Assembly (NCBI GenBank): GCA_020137815.1 | Contig: CM035354.1 | Span: forward strand, 1,855,495 to 1,919,494 | Length of the DNA stretch: 64,000 nt | Source of the DNA: Hormiphora californensis | Lineage: Eukaryota > Ctenophora > Tentaculata > Cydippida > Pleurobrachiidae | Direction of reading: 5' to 3' | Shown here: positions 55,501 through 64,000 of the stretch, one piece after another | How the letters are laid out: every line of letters starts with the position of its first letter | Numbering within the stretch: position 1 is the first letter of the stretch | The notes under the pieces: model-generated | Database searches by the model: none | What the model saw: only the letters and a program-made list of their open reading frames with translations | What the model was told of the DNA's origin: nothing | Translations under genes and position numbers: made by a program

Positions 55501-55614
55501 CTTATGGACCTGAATAAACCTCACTCGGCATTATATCAGTACCCGCACCATCTTCCCGGCACAAATCTACCTGCATCATTTCCTGGGCACCCAGTCCAGT
55601 TAACTTCACAGTAA
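52573..55614 (+). pseudogene. LINE ORF2: endonuclease-reverse transcriptase with two frameshifts
   Basis: The main frame has 828 codons. An APE-type endonuclease at about 8-225 shows NINCCSIRNK, VTESW (catalytic Glu near 40), YRPP, TGDFN (near 150) and PDH (near 214). The reverse transcriptase follows with SYRPISNLSFISKVLEKC, LLDLSAAFDTI (near 607), GVPQGSILGPLLF (near 663) and the YADD active site (697-700). The C-terminal region continues in other frames after breaks at about 55030 and 55312 (IHSKIDYCSALL, then ERAFSIAAPRIWNRLP), the usual CR1/L2 ending. It copies element RNA by target-primed reverse transcription. The two breaks remove the conserved C-terminus, so the copy is probably inactive unless they are assembly errors. 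Confidence 0.85.
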
Positions 55615-57018
55615 ATCTGTTGTTTTCCCCCAGGCTCCAGCTCCGCACATAAACGCCTCATTATTCCCTGCCTATAATATTCCTTGCATGCGGTTCTAAA
55701 TCTGATCCTGTTTCACAACTTTTGGGAAATATATCCCTCCCTTGGCCTTACCTGGTTCGTTCCTGGGTTCCCGTGTCCTGTCTGCTGTCTCTCGCTATCA
55801 CTGCCACCACTACCCTACTTCCAGACCCACACTCCAGCTCCCTTATATCCCACCTATGACCTGCTGACACAATCCTACATCATTTCTTCCTGGAACTAAA
55901 TAGTCTGCCTCCCTGTCCTTACCTGGTTCGTACCTAGGTTCTCGTGTCCTGTCTGCTGTCTCTCGCTACCATTGCCACCACGCCCTATTTCCAGACCCAC
56001 ACTCCAGCTCCCCTATATCCCACCTATGACCTGCTTTCTCAATCCTACATCATTTCTTCCTGCAGTTCCATGGAACTAAATAGTCTGCCTCCCTGTCCTT
56101 ACCTGGTTCGTTCCTGGGTTTCCCGTGTCCTAGGTGCTGTCTTTTCTTCCAGACCCTCTCTCCAGCTTCCTTACATCCCACCTGACCTACTGTCTCTACT
56201 CTGCACCATTCCTTCCTATATTCCTTCCTACATCCCTTCCTACTTTCTACACCATTCCTTCCTACATCTACCTGAGACTTAGTAGAGGGACCACCTATGA
56301 CTGAGTCAATGAGTTAATATTTTCAAGTGTGCATTTTGTGTAAATTGTTAACATTTTCTGGCCTCTGAGTTGTTTAGCAGAGTTTGAGTAGCTGAGGTTC
56401 CAGACTGGCTGAGTTTTATGCCGAAGAATGAAGAAAGAAGACCATACACACCGTTTTTCTCAATACGTTTTTCTCGATAAAAAACTTGTCAAGGATACCG
56501 TTTTTCTCAATACGTTTTTCTCGATAAAAAACTTGTCAAGGACTCTTCAGTGAGTGTGTGTTTGAAGGACAGCTAATTTATTATTTATTTATTACCGAAT
56601 CTGTGTGTATGTGTTTGTGATTGTCTGTTTGTCTGTGAATGTGTTTGTACGTGTGTTAGTATGTTTTTGTATTAACCGTTTTGTATTGACTGCTGATGTT
56701 GTGTTTTGCGTCTGTGACTTTGTGTATTCTGTTTAATCTGTTTTTATGTTTGTCTGCTTGTTTTGTTAGTTCGTTACCTTGTTTTCTATAACCCCTTGTT
56801 CCTCGTATTTTGTGCATCTAATGCTACTAGGATGTGTATCACTGTCTCTAAGTATTGTTTAAACCGCTTTAGGAAACCGCTGATGTGAACTGTATATTTT
56901 CACCTCTCAGCCTTGTATCACTTTATTAGTGTATGGTGTAAGAGCGGGACGAAGTTATATATTAATTGTGTGACTTTGTGATAAATTGTGCGTAAACTTA
57001 AACTTAAACTTAAACTTA

Positions 57019-58515
57019 AACTGAAAACATTAAAATGACCCTGATCGTGGGGGCTACGCCGGGCGTAGCACGCCCCTACATCCCCGCCCAGGCTGCGCAT
57101 CTGGACCATGTTTGTGGGAGTTTCACGCGCCTGAAGCCTGACTGTGGCTGCCGTCCCTGGCCCCGGACGTCCCTCTTAAAATATGGGTGTTTCAGCAATC
57201 AGCACTCACGGATTTTGGAATTAGAGCTAAGTATGGTTAGCGCTGAGGTTCGGTTTGGGGCCGGTTAGGTTTAGATTTCTAGTAGAAGAACTTTTAATTA
57301 GACAAAACGATTAAGTGGTTTGGTGGTTAGAGCCATTTTAGTGCATGGTACTTTTTGGTAGGACGCACCTTTAAACAGGCCTCTAAACACCCAGATGACC
57401 AGATATTATAGTAAGGCCCCAGTTAGAGATTCGATTACTAATTTCAATGCAGTTCACATCGAAATTCCTGCTGGTCATCGAAGATGTCGCGCGCAGCATG
57501 GTTCATCAGGAGTCTCCCAGCTAGATACTGGCGTCAGTTTGCTGCAGCCTGGTGTCAGTTTCCAATCTGCAACTGGAGCGTTACAGTGCTCGCTCACTGC
57601 AAAAGATCCGAAGATGTGAAGAAGAAAAATGTGGAAAGGGGCAAACGTTTCCCATGAATTCATCTTTCCTGGGCGGCGTCAGACATTCTTGGAGGCTGTG
57701 AAGTCACTGATCATATTTGCGAGTTTCTAAAGCCAATAGTACTATCGAGTATCGATACGGGATATAAAATTCAGCTAAGCAAAAGTCTCACCCTTAATTG
57801 TGATGTTAATTGGCCACAGACACTGCATGCTATCGCTTTTTGTCCGGTATCTAAGTTCACGTGTTGAGCGCATCATCAATTCACAAGCACTCCATCCCCC
57901 GACTCTTTGTTCACTGTCTTTATCCGATATCTTTGTAGCTCGATATCATCTCTCCACCTTTTGATACCTCCCAGTCGTGTTATCTGCTAAATTGATCTTT
58001 TTCGTATAGGATAGCCCAGATTTTATATGAAAACTCATGAGACGAATACACAAACAACAGGTATGTGTGCATGCGAGAAACTCTGATCCGCATCATGTTG
58101 TACATGCACTTGAGAGAATGTATATAGAGAGAGAATTCGGGAAATGTAAGGGAGGGACAGAGAGAGGGACAGTGTCTTTATGTTTGTCATGCTAACGGGT
58201 ACTGTCATGTGTATATTACACTGGATCTTGGTTGTATTATATATCTTAGTTGTGTATACAATTCTAGTTATATTATTGGTTTTATGAGCATGTTACTAGG
58301 ATAGTGGCTATTATACTGCCGCCATGCGGCCACCACTGGTCATGTGATAGTTATTGGATTAGCTCCAATAGTCGTCACGAGACACAATGTTAGCATAAAA
58401 CATGTGCTTTGATTAGAAACTGATGACACTCACTAACAATCTGATCTACCGCTGTCCCTCTATAGAGATACAGATTATCTTTCTCTCTATCTCTCGCTCC
58501 CTCTCTCTCCCTCCC

Positions 58516-58546
<31 letters not shown>

Positions 58547-58577
58547 CATATCTCTCTCTCTCCCTCTCTCCCTCCCT

Positions 58578-58630
<53 letters not shown>

Positions 58631-58669
58631 CATATCTCTCTCTCTCCCTCTCTCCCTCCCTCCCTCCCT

Positions 58670-58716
<47 letters not shown>

Positions 58717-58747
58717 TCTCTCTATCTCTCTCTCTCTCCCTCACCAG
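57019..58747. other. Intergenic or upstream of next gene; dispersed repeat copy
   Basis: 57180-57395 is a diverged copy of the family tandemly repeated at 20035-20755 (shared AAAACGNTTNAGTGGTTTGG and AAACAGGCCTCTAAACACCC). 58495-58740 is a long interrupted (CT)n tract running directly into the acceptor of the exon at 58748. No exon of the downstream gene is recognised here. Confidence 0.5.
58495..58740 (+). repeat. (CT)n tract abutting a 3' splice site
   Basis: Nearly pure pyrimidine for 245 bases, with two matched blocks of CCTCTCATATCTCTCTCT. It ends at CCCTCACCAG, the acceptor of exon 58748-58906. Confidence 0.9.
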
Positions 58748-63507
<4,760 letters not shown>

Positions 63508-64000
63508 GTGAGTTGGATAAATTTTAGTTTAGTTCCTCAGCTAATTGTAATATTTTTATTCTCAACTGAATGTGCCATCTTAATATCCTTCACTGAAGAT
63601 CGACCAATAATAATTATAGACCTACTTGTAGAGTAAGGGGGTATAAAGGGGTTTACTTACTCAGGTACTCAACATTAAAAGCTAGAACAATGCCAATTGT
63701 CACTCATTTCCTAAATCATAATACTGCAAAGATCTCCCCCTGCACTTTTTACAAACTGTCGGTATCTCTTATTCCTAATCTACTCTGCTTTGTAGATATC
63801 CTTTGTAGATATCCTTTTGTAGATCAAAGTCGTACCTGTCACGATATTTAATATTCGAGTATCTTCTCGAATACTTTTGTCTTTGCACAGTTGGTACCCC
63901 TCCCCATGGTCCCACGTGATATATACTGAGACACACTGTTGAATGGGATCATGTCTTAAACCATCACGACCACCCGTCTCTCTCTCTCTCTCTCTCTCTC
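63508..64000. other. Intron of the doublecortin-like gene, running off the window
   Basis: Follows donor GTGAGT at 63508. No further exon is seen. A (CT)n tract begins at 63978 and is cut by the window end. Confidence 0.6.

Larger units (their letters stand above)
50950..57018 (+). mobile_element. Near-full-length CR1/L2-type LINE
   Basis: ORF1 and ORF2 are followed by a 1.4-kb 3' UTR (55615-57018). The UTR has three ~175-bp tandem units (CCTTACCTGGTTCGTNCCTN... starting near 55747, 55918 and 56097), a duplicated 46-bp block (56450-56545) and a terminal (TTAAAC)n-type microsatellite (56995-57018) instead of poly(A). Such a short-repeat tail is typical of the CR1/L2 group. The 5' limit is approximate and no target duplication was identified. 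Confidence 0.8.

Noticed and set aside
57395-57663. Overlapping 74- and 62-codon ORFs on both strands
   Set aside because: Partly inside or next to the dispersed repeat, no family similarity and both strands equally open.

Overview
This is eukaryotic, almost certainly animal, genomic DNA: spliced genes with short GT-AG introns, a CCDC146 (cilium/centriole) homologue, a SPOP-type MATH-BTB gene, a ZFC3H1 homologue, long (CT)n/(GA)n microsatellites, TTAGGG-like tracts and a CR1/L2-type LINE. Compact genes, AT-rich spacers and a secreted fucolectin-like gene would suit a non-bilaterian animal such as a sponge. That placement is inference; the sequence gives no direct taxonomic marker.

Layout. 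1-783: tandem repeat with a TTAA-flanked foldback element in its second copy. 1803-12386 (+): ZFC3H1, about 20 exons, with a complete cytochrome P450 gene (6668-8439, -) nested in one intron. 12876-17484 (-): CCDC146, 12 exons, convergent with ZFC3H1. 17.9-20.8 kb: no genes; nested inverted repeats, CTCATGAG arrays and telomere-like repeats. 22865-31293 (+): SPOP, with a 33-bp array of duplicated 5' splice sites, a duplicated 3' splice site, a missing BTB segment and a 1.48-kb foldback in an intron. 31.3-40.7 kb: repeat-rich, with one small membrane-protein exon (-) and several palindromes. 40.7-49.1 kb: small genes (an unidentified coiled-coil-like C-terminus (-), a fucolectin-like gene (+), a three-TM proline-rich protein (-), a 72-residue protein (-), a repeat-bearing disordered protein (-)). 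49.3-57.0 kb: a near-complete LINE (+) with a 5'-truncated copy in the opposite orientation to its left. 58.7-63.5 kb (+): two exons of a gene with a doublecortin/KHA-like fold that runs off the window.

The genes do not form a pathway: ZFC3H1 is nuclear RNA surveillance, CCDC146 is ciliary/centriolar, SPOP is a CUL3 adaptor, the P450 is an ER monooxygenase. The most unusual theme is structural. Foldback elements of several types recur (some with clear target-site duplications), and at three places short tandem duplications span a splice site. Several one-base frameshifts in otherwise well-conserved exons (CCDC146, the fucolectin gene, LINE ORF2) suggest either real decay or indel errors in the assembly. 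Exon limits were set by hand from GT/AG signals, phase and remembered family similarity; no alignment was run.
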